Source: Phaeoceros laevis
Lineage: Eukaryota; Anthocerotophyta; Anthocerotopsida; Notothyladales
Length of the DNA: 64,000 bases
Reading direction: 5' to 3'
NCBI GenBank assembly: GCA_049999765.1
Contig: JBNGIQ010009372.1
Span: forward strand, 178,553 to 242,552
Positions 10,691 through 21,477 of this stretch are shown here, piece by piece. Within the stretch, counting starts at the first letter, position 1. The number at the start of each line of letters is the position of its first letter. Under the pieces are notes generated by a model. The model had not been told where the DNA came from. It saw only the letters and a list, made by a program, of their open reading frames with translations, and did no database searches. The position numbers and the translations under genes are program-made.

Positions 10691-11558
10691 TTAAGCAAGA
10701 GAGGGGCTGCGAGGAACAGAGCGTGCTAAGCAAGAAGTGCAAAACCAGAGTGAATCAGGGACTTGCAGCAATTCTGGTTGAAGACAAAAAAGGTGAAAAC
10801 CCTTGTTGCAATTGTCACAGAGAAGCATTTTGTCAGCATCATCAATCCGGTGGCATACCTGGCAGGGGTAGTCGATAGGTGGTATCCAGTTGGCGGTGAC
10901 AATGGTGGTGTCGAGGTTGGGCAGATGACATGGAGCGCAGTGTTTAGGATGCTGGGAAATGGTACGACCATCCTTCCCCTGTAGCACCAAAATGCCAGAA
11001 GGCTTGACAGCCTGTACCCGCAGAATCACACGACTGGTGGAGGTCTCCAATGTATCACCCTGCTGCTGTTGCATGTATACGAAGTCTCCAACTTCGAATT
11101 TCTGAGCTTTAGGTCGATAGGATCCCCCCCCGGGTATAGGCATACCGTAATGTATCATGGTGTTGAGCAATCTGCAAGTTTTGCATAGCCATAGGCATGG
11201 CCCTGCGGAAAAGAGCTGCCCTGTCCGACATGACTTTGGCCCAAGTAGTCGGACTGTCTAAGTCAACCACTGCCTCCATCTGGCGAGCAATGCTGGATGC
11301 TGGCAATGGGTGCCGTCCGAACAACAAATAGTAAGGAGAAAACTCTCCCAAGGATGCATGCCTGCTCATCCTATAACCCATGGTCAAATAGGGGAGCGCC
11401 AGGTCCCAGTCAGACTTGTTGTGGGTAAGGCAGAACTTACACATGCCTTGCTTAATGATTTGAACCATGCGCTCTGCTAGGCCATCAGCTTGTGGATGGT
11501 CTCGAGAGGTGTGTCGATGGTCAACCAAAGCATGGTCTAACAATGTGATATGAAACAT
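10691..11558 (-). mobile_element. Ty3/gypsy-like retrotransposon fragment: integrase 3' part plus PHD finger
   Basis: Minus strand. The frame at 11558-11109 encodes the C-terminal half of a retroviral-type integrase core (HPQADGLAERMVQ, SDWDLALPYLTMGYR, SPYYLLFGRHPLP). It continues after a frameshift at an 8-G run (11124-11131) into a GPY/F-like region (KFEVGDFVYMQQQQ, GILVLQGKDGRTI, HCAPCHLPNLD) and then a PHD finger: C-x2-C (CQVC), CDNC, H-x2-C and WFCTSC, ending SLARSVP..SLA. Protease, reverse transcriptase and RNase H are absent, so the copy is truncated at its 5' side. A PHD finger stands where chromoviruses carry a chromodomain. It presumably reads histone H3 tails to direct integration; this is inference. 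Not functional as found. Confidence 0.85.
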
Positions 11559-12059
11559 CGAACTGCAGGTGACTGCTCATATGTATGGCTGTGTGTTCAA
11601 TTACATTTCTTGTGGCGCTTTCTAGAATGTGCTTACCACGCCTCTTATGGCGTGCCTTTTTCCTTCGTGAGCATGTGTTTTTGTTTCGCGATAACAGCTA
11701 TCAGGTTAGTTAGCAAACTAGCAAGGCTGTCATTATAAAGCCGTTTTCCCATTGTAAGTGGCCAGTGCATTTTAGCCGTTAAGGCAGGCTGTGCCAGCTA
11801 GATAGTAAGTGCATGAATGCCGTAAATCCCGGCATATCTCTGCTTCGCCGGCGGTAGATCGCCAGTAAGTGAGAGATTAGAGGGCAGCTAGGTTAAGTTC
11901 TGTTCCCGCGCGCCGAGACTCAATCTTTTAGCAAATTCCAACTCTCAGGCAGCGCTGTAGCATTCCGGCAATTCGCAGCGTGATTCTTCGAGGAGACACC
12001 TTGTTTGTCCATTTCGTTTGATACTCCTGGGCAATTTCGCTAAGACTCATTTCCTGTCA
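11559..12059. other. Non-coding DNA between integrase fragment and inverted LTR
   Basis: No protein family is recognisable. The segment holds GTAAGTG-type recurrences (about 11755-11870) and ends just before the inverted LTR. It could be internal sequence of another retroelement or host DNA; I cannot decide. Confidence 0.4.
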
Positions 12060-12191
12060 TGTAAACAGCCGTGCTTTTCTCTTTCTGCACTACTTGTTTC
12101 CTGGTTGTGGGTACAGTAGCTGTTGGTGGCTAAACACATGCTCAGGATGATTCAAGCGACACAGCACAGCCCGACATATTCTCGCACGACA
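12060..12191 (+). repeat. 132-bp LTR, copy 3 (inverted)
   Basis: Reads TGTAAACAGCC...CGCACGACA on the plus strand, the reverse complement of copies 1 and 2. It is followed by TGGCTGATA, which only weakly resembles a primer-binding site. It is either a solo LTR or the 5' LTR of a different, truncated element. Confidence 0.7.
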
Positions 12192-12561
12192 TGGCTGATA
12201 TAGAAACAAGTGCGCTATTAAAGATTGTGACACATGTGACTGTGAGTGTGCTTTATGGTATATGTCAGGATGTGCAATAACACATCGCCTTCAGATGGAT
12301 GCTCATATGGTTAGGCAGTGCTCCCGATGAGTTACTTAGCTGCAGCTTTACCCTAGCGATTTATCGGCAAGGTAATAGTTAGTTACCTAGTTAGTTAGTT
12401 TCTCTTGCTGATTAGTGGCCCCCGGGCTTTGACAGTGATGGGATCCCGCCTTCTATAAGCCAGTTGAATCATGTTGGGGACAGTACGACGGCAGTTACAA
12501 GTAATTGTGGCCACGAGTCCCGACGAACTCTTGCAACGGCGGTGGCTATCCACCATGGCCT
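12192..12561. other. Non-coding DNA between LTR copy 3 and the foldback element
   Basis: No gene or RNA signature is seen. It contains a short TTAGTTAG-type repeat around 12375-12402. Confidence 0.4.
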
Positions 12562-12564
12562 ATT

Positions 12565-13116
12565 AGGGGGTCTCAAACCTACCCCGTCGGGCCGGGACGG
12601 CTGGTCNNNNNNNNNNNNNNNNNNNNNNNNNNNNNNNNNNNNNNNNNNNNNNNNNNNNNNNNNNNNNNNNNNNNNNNNNNNNNNNNNNNNNNNNNNNNNN
12701 NNNNNNACTAGCCGTCCCGGCCCGACGGGGATCGAAAACTGTGATCTTTGCCGCGGCCGCGGCCAACTCATAGTTCGCCATCGCCCAAAACCGCCCGAGG
12801 CCTTTTTGAGATATTTATTTATTAAAACAAAACCCTAAACCCTTTCCCCATGATTTTTAAATTACGATTCTCGACGTGGCGCCTGCCTGCTCGCGCCGCC
12901 TGCGCTTCAAGGAAAATTGCTCGCAGCGGGACTCCTCAAATTTGGAGTTCGACAATTCACGCCACTATCCCGCCAATGCATCCTCGCCGTCGGAGGGCCA
13001 CGACGGGGCCTCTCAAACCTTAGGGGAAAAAAACCGACGGACAAGTCGGGACCATGTCACGGCCATATCGGACTTGGCCGTGACCCGACCCCGACGGGGT
13101 AGGTTTGAGACCCCCT
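12565..13116. mobile_element. Foldback/MITE-like element with 27-bp terminal inverted repeats
   Basis: The left end AGGGGGTCTCAAACCTACCC (continuing to 12591) is repeated as its exact reverse complement at 13090-13116. ATT flanks both ends (12562-12564 and 13117-13119), which would be a 3-bp target duplication as made by PIF/Harbinger-like elements. Inside is a second, perfect 21-bp inverted pair (12582-12602 and 12710-12730) around the assembly gap. No transposase frame is visible, although the gap may hide sequence. The interior is CG-rich, with a GCCGCGGCCGCGGC palindrome near 12750. Confidence 0.65.
12607..12706. other. Assembly gap (100 N)
   Basis: Exactly 100 unknown bases, the usual placeholder for a scaffold gap of unknown size. 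It lies inside a perfect inverted repeat, so the true missing sequence may be a long hairpin. Confidence 0.98.
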
Positions 13117-13119
13117 ATT

Positions 13120-15530
13120 GTGAAGCTCCCTATTCATTTCATTGTTTGTTATGACTATGGGTGCTATATGTGCCATGTTGCTAAACTTGTGCATTTTTCT
13201 CTTTTTATGGTTTAACCTGCTTACATTTAAATCTGGATTGGCAAGCAGAGTGTAGTATGATTTCGACGGTGGTGCATGCACCACATTTTGTCGAAAGCTG
13301 GATTTGGAAAAAAAGAGCTTTCACCCTTGCGATAGGCGTAGGCACCAGGTCGAAGCAGGTCGGCACGTAGGCACTAGGTCGGAGCCACCTAAGCTTGGCT
13401 TTCGTCTAAAGCTGCACCAAAGCTGTGCCAGCTCATCGGTCAGTCCGAGGAGGATTTCGACGATGGTTGAAATCCAGATTTCAGGACCCAAAATCTGGCC
13501 GAAATTATCTGGATTTTGTAGCCTGTCCGTAAAGGTCCACACTGTGTATATGCTGTATTACATCACTATGAAAATCTGTGAAACCGTCGTGTATTTTCAT
13601 AGGCTTCAAGCAACAATAAGTTGTGCGCTCATAAGTTGTGCGCTCATGCTAAGAAAGTTAGAGCTGCCAACATAGAGAATATGACCTTACATAGTTGGAC
13701 AGTATAGAGGTTCATGCGCACCGGATGGATGGTGTTTGAAGCTGTAATTCCTCACTTATAAAGCGGTGCTATTTTCTCTAAAAAAGTTGTGCGCTCATAC
13801 CGTGAAATCACTGGGTACAACTTTTGACACCGTGTAAGATACTTGGAGGTGCAGGTCAAGAAAGCCGAAAAGTCCACCTTCTAGTATGGAACCCCCTCCC
13901 CAGACTATGGGGTGACAAGCCCATCTCCTAAAGCGTAAAGAACGTTGATGAACGACGTGTGCCGTGACAAACGGTTACCCTCTATTGGCAACTCCTTGCA
14001 GCCCGTCCACTAGCCCTGCCCTTCCATCTAGGTGAGCATGGTGAGCTCCTAGCCTATTACCATGCGCCACCATGCCCACCCATGCGCCCCATGTCCCACT
14101 CCCATGCACCACCCCTCAGTGTTTCATGCGCCTCTTGAGGTTTCACGCGCCTCCATGCCCCACCTCCCTGTGCCGTCAACCTGCAAAACATGTGTGAGCA
14201 TGTTGTGCCTCCAAGTAGTAGTAGGCCTAACTGGATCACACAATCAGGTAGACACTTGCATGTCAGACACCTATAAAAGCACTACTACTCTGCATACCTC
14301 TAGGTAAATAGGTCTTTATAAAGCACTTAACCACAAATTAAAGCCTTATGTAAAGACTTTTTTGAGGGTTCAATTTTATTGCCAAGCAGGAGAGGCCCGA
14401 ACCAATTACACGAAGAAACCCTGAACTACTTGAACCTTATGGACAAGGTATGTTTCTATTTGAGTCGAGAGCTATGTCCGCGTAGAGCCGCCGTAGCCAC
14501 GAGTAACCACTTTATGTCAAGGCTCCGCGGTGGGACACGATGCCACTACTTAATTTCTTAGAGAGATCCTTTCATAAGGGTCGACAATGACCATATCAGA
14601 GGCCGATGGGATGATGTAATGAAGTGTATTTTATCCACCCCTTCCCTTCAGCTCATCACACCTACTCCGCCACTCCGCCTCACATGCTGCACACTAGTGG
14701 GATTGTAGCGGGATTGAACTTGGGACATCCTTAGGGGCCCGAGCCTTAAAAAACTAAGCTATGTCATTCTCACAAGCATTATGCTAAGAATTGCCATTAC
14801 ATGCACCAAAATGTCAAAAATAAGCATCAGTCGTAGTTGGAAGGTTATGGTGTCTGGCAAACTCCACAATGAATGACCTGAAAGTGCTGCAATGAATGAC
14901 CTGAAAGTGTAGCAATGAATGACCTGAAAGTGTAGCAATGAGGACAGCAAGTGCAAGGGGGTACATGGATCTCAGAGATTTAAGCAGTCTTGCCTCACGA
15001 TGCGATTTGTCAATGTGCAGATACAGAGCTCGTCCTTTGCTATGGCCGCAAGGCTAGGCATTGGGACCAACAAGCTCTTGTGAAGCGGACTCATCAACTA
15101 GCGGGTTCTCACAAGCAGCTAGAGTTCTGTGGAGTACACTGGTTGTTATTATCTATCCGGCTTTCTTTCTTGATCTCATGCAATCACTTTCAGGCTCTCA
15201 TGGCTTTCAAGGCTTTCATGGCTGTTAAGGCTTTCATGGTTGTTATGGCTGTTATGGCTGCTCGGTCGCTCGGTCGCTCGGTTATGATTTCTCGGCTCGG
15301 TTGCTTGGTTGCGCTCTAAGTCAACCGCAATAGTGAGCAAGGATTGCATCGCTTATGATTGAGGGTGGCATTATTGTTAGTCCCACTATTTACGGTGGCT
15401 CATGTTGTTAGGTGCTTGCAGGAAGTACCGGGCAACGTTGTTGCAAACAATTTGTGAGCATGGACCATCGGGAAATGGCTTCTGCTCACACTTTGGCTTG
15501 GCGTAAACCGTAGTAGTCTGTGAGGACCGT
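13120..15530. repeat. Gene-free region with several short tandem repeats
   Basis: No coding gene is supported. Visible structure: AAGTTGTGCGCTCAT recurs at about 13619, 13634 and 13786; a C-rich imperfect repeat of CATGC-GCC-CAC words at 14060-14170; a 22-bp unit (AATGAATGACCTGAAAGTG plus three bases) about three and a half times at 14868-14942; and a GGCTTTCATGGCTGTTA / CTCGGTCG repeat at 15198-15300. The open frames here show no known domains. Confidence 0.55.
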
Positions 15531-16097
15531 TCACCTGCCGCGCTTCACAGTTGTAGCCCCAACAGGTAGATTGCCAGCAATTTTCACGGTTGTAACCCCA
15601 AAAGGTAGATTGCCAGCAATTTCGCGGCCCCAACATGTTGTAGCCCCAAAAGGTAGATTGCCAGCAAACGGGGGCTCCCCGTTATTGCTTGCAATCCTTG
15701 GACAGGGGCTCCCGGTCGCCTGTCGAAAAACCTGACAGGGTGTTCAATTCCCATGTCGAGTTGGCTAAACACCATAATCAGCCTACTACCACATGGGAAT
15801 TCAACTCCTCGTGAGGTATTTCCACCGGCAACCCGGAGCTGCTTCGAGGGGACGTTAAGCGACAAGCGGGAGCCCCCGTCCAGGGACTTTGAGTCTACCT
15901 TTTGGGGCTACAACCGGGGTACAAGAATAGGGTACAAGAATGCGAGTGTTACAAGCAATTCTTTTTTTTGTAACACTTTTTTTTTTGTGACAAAGTGTCA
16001 CAAGTAGTCGGATGGGGCTTGTGTAGGTAGTACCGTAGTAGTAGGATGATTATGGTGTTTAGCCAACTCCACATGGGAATTGAAACACCCCGTCAGG
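15531..16097. repeat. Nested foldback cluster with tandem repeat
   Basis: Arms of about 60 bp at 15731-15791 and 16038-16097 are reverse complements with few mismatches; both carry GTTGGCTAAACACCATAATC or its complement. A second inverted pair lies within and beside it: GGGGCTCCC..TGTCG near 15700-15725 against CGACAAGCGGGAGCCCC near 15859-15875. Upstream, the unit GTAGCCCCAAAAGGTAGATT plus GCCAGCAA occurs three times at 15551-15667, and CTACCTTTTGGGGCTACAA returns inverted at 15895-15913. This looks like one or more small inverted-repeat transposons. No coding sequence. Confidence 0.6.
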
Positions 16098-16677
16098 TAC
16101 GCGGACCCGCCCTTTTAGCCAGTGCAGCAGCGGGGCCACAGTTGCCCAGGTGTTTTGAAGTGCAGCCGCATATGGGCAGATGACGTGGTGCAGAAGACGA
16201 ATGGGAGTGATGTCGGCGCCGATGCCAAGTGGGAGTCTTACACTCCGCCGTACCATCTACATGGTTTTGGAACTCTAAATTTGGCGGATTTCCCGCTAAC
16301 CTGGGACACATGTCGGTGGGCAATTAGGCGATCTTAGCTGAGAGGGGAGGCGCAGGAAATTTAAAGGAGTCGACACGCGTACGGAGCAATGGACTGCCAC
16401 TTGGCTGGGGCTGGGGAATCCTTGCGGATGCTTCCCATGGGCCGCATCGCACTCGTGCTCCAATCAGCCTGTTCTGCCTGCGACCTTTTATCCTTTTCCA
16501 TCGCCAGCGTTGTGGCAGTAGTTCACAGATTCGGGGGGTCACATCAGGCTCCGGTGCGGTTCTCTTGAATGCCCTGTCGCGGGGGCGACTCATCAGGCTG
16601 CGGTTCGATCCTCAGATCTTGAAGTTCTCTTCAGTGGTTCAGTGCTGATTACCACTGAAAGGGCAAATTATCGCAGT
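16098..16677. other. SPS promoter and 5' leader region
   Basis: No independent gene is seen. Sequence immediately upstream of the sucrose-phosphate synthase start is GC-rich near 16200-16620. An upstream in-frame Met at 16642 exists, but family alignment supports the Met at 16678. Confidence 0.5.
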
Positions 16678-19600
16678 ATGGCGGAGAACGAGTGGATCAA
16701 TGGTTACTTGGAGGCCATTCTGGACACGGGGGATACTGTGGACGGTCATCGGGGCAGTGATGTTGCTTCCGACAGCGATCGCGAGGAAAGAAGCACGACT
16801 GATAGAAATGGGTTCCAAGCAGCCAAGTACTTCGTTGACGAGGTGACAGGCTATGACGAGAAGTCTCTATACCACTCATGGATGAAGGTGGGTTTTGAAC
16901 AAACGGTTCTAGGCTTCCGGTTGTGCTGTAAGTACTACAAGGCATTTTGACCCGTGACACTTAAGTTGCAGGCTACGGTCGCTAGGAATGGGTTATCTAG
17001 GAGAAGTCGGCTGGAGAACATGTGTTGGAGAATTTGGCACCTTGCCCGCAGGAAGAAACAGGTATGGACTACTTGTAGTTTGGGGCTATTTGAGCAGTGC
17101 CAGCAAATCTAGCTTGCTTTTCGAGTGTGCACAAATTTGTCTGAGAAACATCTGGGAAGATCACGCGATAATTGCAGCTGTGAGCTGAGCATGTCCTGAA
17201 AAGTTGCTTGCTTGGAAACGTAACATTTGCTAGCTTGAGTGGGAGGACGCAAAACGTTTTACAAGTCGACGGATTGAGGAGGAGAACAGTCGCAAAGAAG
17301 TTATTGAGGACATGTCCGAGGATTTATCCGAGGGTGAGAAAGCTGATGGACAGGCTCCCTCTGATGGCGGCAAAGACATAAAGCTGACAAGGAGTAACTC
17401 CGATTTTGAGGTTGAACTGAACAGCAAAAAGGATAGGCGCCTCTATATGGTTCTCATCAGGTGAGCTAGGAGTTATCTGGTTGTCGTTGGGGCTAGTCGC
17501 GTTTTGTAGAGTGGTGCGTTATGCATCTTCTCCGTTCACAGAAAGTGATAGCGGAGGCATGCCTTAGAGCAGGTTGTGTCCTAACCGAGTTTTGCGAACT
17601 ATGTAGCCTGCATGGTCTGGTGCGGGGAGACAACATGGAGCTTGGAAGAGATTCGGACACAGGTGGTCAGGTGTGAGGACGTGTTCCTTTCCGTCACAAT
17701 ACAAGTTCTGTTAGTTAGTTACCCAACACATGACCATATGTCCGTGCTTGAATATATTTAGGTGAAGTACGTGGTGGAGCTTGCAAGAGCACTTTCTAAG
17801 ATGCCAGAGGTATACAGAGTTGACTTATTAACTCGGCAGATTTGTGCACCGGATGTGGATTGGAGCTATGGTGAGCCTACGGAAATGCTAACACCAGGTG
17901 GAGATGAGCATTCAGAGGCTGGAGAAAGTAGTGGTGCGTACATTGTTCGCATTCCATGTGGCCCGAGGGACAAATACATTCGCAAGGAATTGCTTTGGCC
18001 TTACATTCAAGAGTTCGTGGATGGAGCCCTTTCTCACATTGTTAACATGTCCAAAGTTCTTGGCGACCAAGTTGGTGGGTGGGGTCTTGTGTGGCCACAT
18101 GTCATTCACGGCCACTACGCAGATGCTGGGGACATTGCTTCTCTACTATCTGGAGCACTTAATGTCCCCATGGTTTTAACTGGACATTCTTTAGGACGCA
18201 ACAAGCTAGAACAGCTTCTGAAACAGGGCAGGCAATCACAGGAGGATATTGATTCTATGTACAAGATCATGCGCCGCATAGAGGCTGAGGAGCTGGCCTT
18301 GGATGCTGCAGAGCTTGTGATCACAAGCACAAGGCAAGAAATAGAAGAGCAGTGGGGTATCTATGATGGCTTTGATGTGAAGCTTGAGATGAAACTGCGG
18401 GCAAGAGCAAAACGAGGGGTCAGCTGCCACGGTCGATACATGCCACGAATGGCGGTAAGTCCTTCTTGTTTCTTAGGCTTTATTGTGATTGTGGTACACT
18501 GGATCTTGGATCCTGTAGTAAGCATGTCCTTAAGGATATTGGATCGGTTCTATTTAATGTTGTTATAGTCAGACTGCTTCACTTTAGTAAAGTTCTTATG
18601 TATCAAGTGTTTCCATGTGAACAGGTGATCCCACCTGGCATGGATTTCAGCAATGTAGTTGTTCAAGATGCTGGAGACATTATTGATGATGTTGACACAG
18701 TCGCATTCACTTCATCCGATGGCACTGCTGTGATTCCAATGTCCCCTCGAGCAGATCCACCAATATGGTTTGACGTAAGTCTTGACTCAGCATGTCAAAC
18801 TCTCTTGCACAACAACGAGGTTTTGAGATTCCAAAGTGTTCTTAGGATGTGAGTTGAAAAGTTTGTTATGTTGCATTCTGCAGATCATGAAGTTCCTTGT
18901 GCACCCACACAAGCCGATGATATTGGCATTGGCTCGCCCTGATCCAAAAAAGAACATAACAACAGTATTAAAGGCTTTTGGGGAATGTCGACCATTACGC
19001 GAGCTTGCAAATTTGGTAAGTGTCCATTGTGGGACCTGCTGTAGTTTGTAACTTTGTTATTAGGCAATGTTAGACGTACTTACGTGGTCTATATTATGCA
19101 TGCTGCTTACCATACAGACTCTAATAATGGGGAATCGAGATGACATTGACGAAATGTCGAGCAGCAATGCGAGTGTTCTTTCGACAATCCTAAAGCTCAT
19201 TGACAAGTATGATTTGTACGGTCAAGTTGCATATCCTAAACACCACAAACAGTGCGATGTTCCAGATATCTATCGACTTGCTGCAAAGACAAAGGTGGGA
19301 TTGTCTGCTGCTCCATTTAGTTTGGTTTTTTACATTTCGTCAGTCCTGGATGCCACTATTGACGTCCTGGACTTACTTGGTATCCAATGCAATCACCTCC
19401 TTTGGCAGGGTGTGTTTATCAACCCAGCTTTGGTTGAGCCATTCGGTCTTACGCTGATTGAGGTGGGTGGAACTCACTCATGAGCATAGTTGCTCTTTGA
19501 GTCCAGTGTGCTCTGGCGGGCTCGCTGCCTGAAAACCTGGTCTTGGCCCACTAATTTTTGGGTTTGTGGGATTCAGGCAGCGGCTCATGGACTGCCAATG

Positions 19601-21477
19601 GTGGCCACAAAGAATGGGGGGCCAGTTGACATACACAGGGTAGCGACCTCACCTTATGTTGTTGGATGGAAAGAAAATTGTGGTACTGGTTTTGGTATTT
19701 CAATGAATGGAAGCCCGTCGCTGCATTAGATTGGAAGTAAGTACAGCTGAGCCAATTTTGTGTGTTGCAGACCCTGAGCAATGGGTTGCTTGTGGACCCA
19801 CATGATGATAAAGCAATCGCTGAAGCCCTTCTGAAGCTTGTGTCAGAACGAGCACTTTGGACTGAATGCCGCCGTAATGGGTTGAGGAACATACATCTCT
19901 TCTCTTGGCCAGAACACTGTCGGACATACATGTGCAAAATTGCTCAATGCAGAGTGCGCCATCCGCAGTGGCAAAATTCATCAGCAGATGGTGATGCAGA
20001 TGCTGAGTCTCAAGGTGACTCTTTGAATGACATTCGGGATCTTCGGCTCTCGATTGATGGGGAAAGATTGGGTGGTTCGCTGAACAGCATTGCTGTGGAG
20101 TATCTGAGAGCTGGTAGCGGTAAAGAGCTGACGTTTGAGGGCAGGTCCAGCAGCAGCAGCAGGCGATCACAAGGGAAACTTGAGTGCATGCGGGAGGAAA
20201 ATGGTGTGGGTGAGCATGATATGGATGAAGATGGACCGTTTAGCAATGGGCAGAGACATGAAGATGTTCCTAGTAATGGCGACCATCATGCTCAGAGTAA
20301 GGGCCCGATCATAAGAAAGAGGAAACGCCTTATTGTAGTTGCAGTAGACAGCTATAGCAGTTCTGGAGAACCGACTGTTGGGATCATCAGCACACTGCAA
20401 GGAGTGCTGAAGGACCTGAAGGGCAAGCCAGGAACGGGCGTAATAGTATCAACAGGGCTCACCGTTTCTGAAGTTGAGCAGTTGCTGCAAAAGGGTGGAA
20501 TCCAAGTGAATGAGCTGGATGCTGTAATTTGCAGCAGTGGTAGTAAAATGTACTATCCCTCCGATGCATCTCCAGGTGGGGAAGTCCAGTTTTCTGTGGA
20601 TCATGATTATGAACAGCACATAGCTTATCGATGGGGTGGTGAGGGCTTGAAGAAGACGATGGCAAGGTTCTTATGTGGTTTTGAAGGAGATAAGGAGACG
20701 AAGAAGGACAGAGCCCTGGTTGAAGATGAGCAACAAAGTAATGAAAGATGTCTTGCCTACAAAGTGACAAATGTATCCATGGTACGTCTTCTCACCTTGT
20801 CCACTGGGTGCTGTCCAAGACTACCAAGCAACTTTGTGAATTAAATATGCCACCATCGTATCGTATCATGTTTGTAGCTAATATGGTTGATGTGCACAGG
20901 CCCCAGCTGTGGATGAACTTAGGATGCACTTGCGGAGGCGAGGACTAAGGTGCCATGTTGTCTACTGTCGCGAAGCTACAAAGTTGCATCTACTTCCTTT
21001 GCTGGCATCTCGGTCACAGGCTTTGAGGTGGGATGACAAACAACCCTAGCAGTCTGGCTGGCTCGATGGGGTGCTTTCCAGTCCAAGTAGAAACCAGTCT
21101 GTTAAAATTTGCGATGGATGTTATCTGCCACTGGGTTCTGGCGCCTAGTTTGTCACAAGGACTCGACGCTTGCTGTAATGTAATGAATTTGCCTGTGCAG
21201 ATATTTGTTTGTGCGTTGGGGAGCTGAGCTGGTCAATATGCAGTTGATCGTGGGTTCAAAGGGTGACACAGATTATGAGGAAATGTTATCCGGCACCCAC
21301 AAGACAGTTGTCCTGGACAATCTGGTGGAGGAAGGTTCCGACAAGCTGTTACGAGCAGGTAGCGGGTATGGAAGAGGCGAGTTCGTGGCAGACGACAGTG
21401 CGAATGTGGTGCATTTGGATGAGTACTCTGCGGATGGTATTCGTGAGATAACGACGAAAAAGTTTGGATGGAAGTAG
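16678..21477 (+). CDS. SPS: Sucrose-phosphate synthase
   Basis: Thirteen exons: 16678-16887, 16972-17061, 17240-17460, 17607-17670, 17762-18454, 18625-18774, 18884-19015, 19118-19294, 19409-19462, 19577-19639, 19771-20781, 20900-21027, 21201-21477; 1089 residues, a normal SPS length. The enzyme makes sucrose-6-phosphate from UDP-glucose and fructose-6-phosphate in the cytosol. Diagnostic parts: start [123 protein letters not shown]. The regulatory serine region ([11 protein letters not shown]), matching the inhibitory phosphosite near Ser158 of spinach SPS, is kept. The C-terminal HAD-like, SPP-related domain starts [13 protein letters not shown] and lacks the catalytic DxD of active phosphatases. 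All joins are in frame. Confidence 0.97.

Noticed and set aside
10406-12191. A DNA transposon with 132-bp terminal inverted repeats enclosing a captured integrase
   Set aside because: The repeats have TG...CA ends, and one follows a poly-G polypurine-type tract next to an integrase frame, so LTRs explain them better. No flanking duplication of a DNA element is seen.
12828-12842. Interstitial telomere repeat (AAACCCTAAACCCT)
   Set aside because: Only two units; such telobox-like words are common in plant DNA and do not show a former chromosome end.
14868-14942. CRISPR-like array of 22-bp repeats
   Set aside because: Units are contiguous with no unique spacers and the genome is a plant's; it is a simple tandem repeat.
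16642-16677. Upstream in-frame start for SPS
   Set aside because: The family N-terminus ([16 protein letters not shown]) begins at 16678; the upstream extension has no counterpart.
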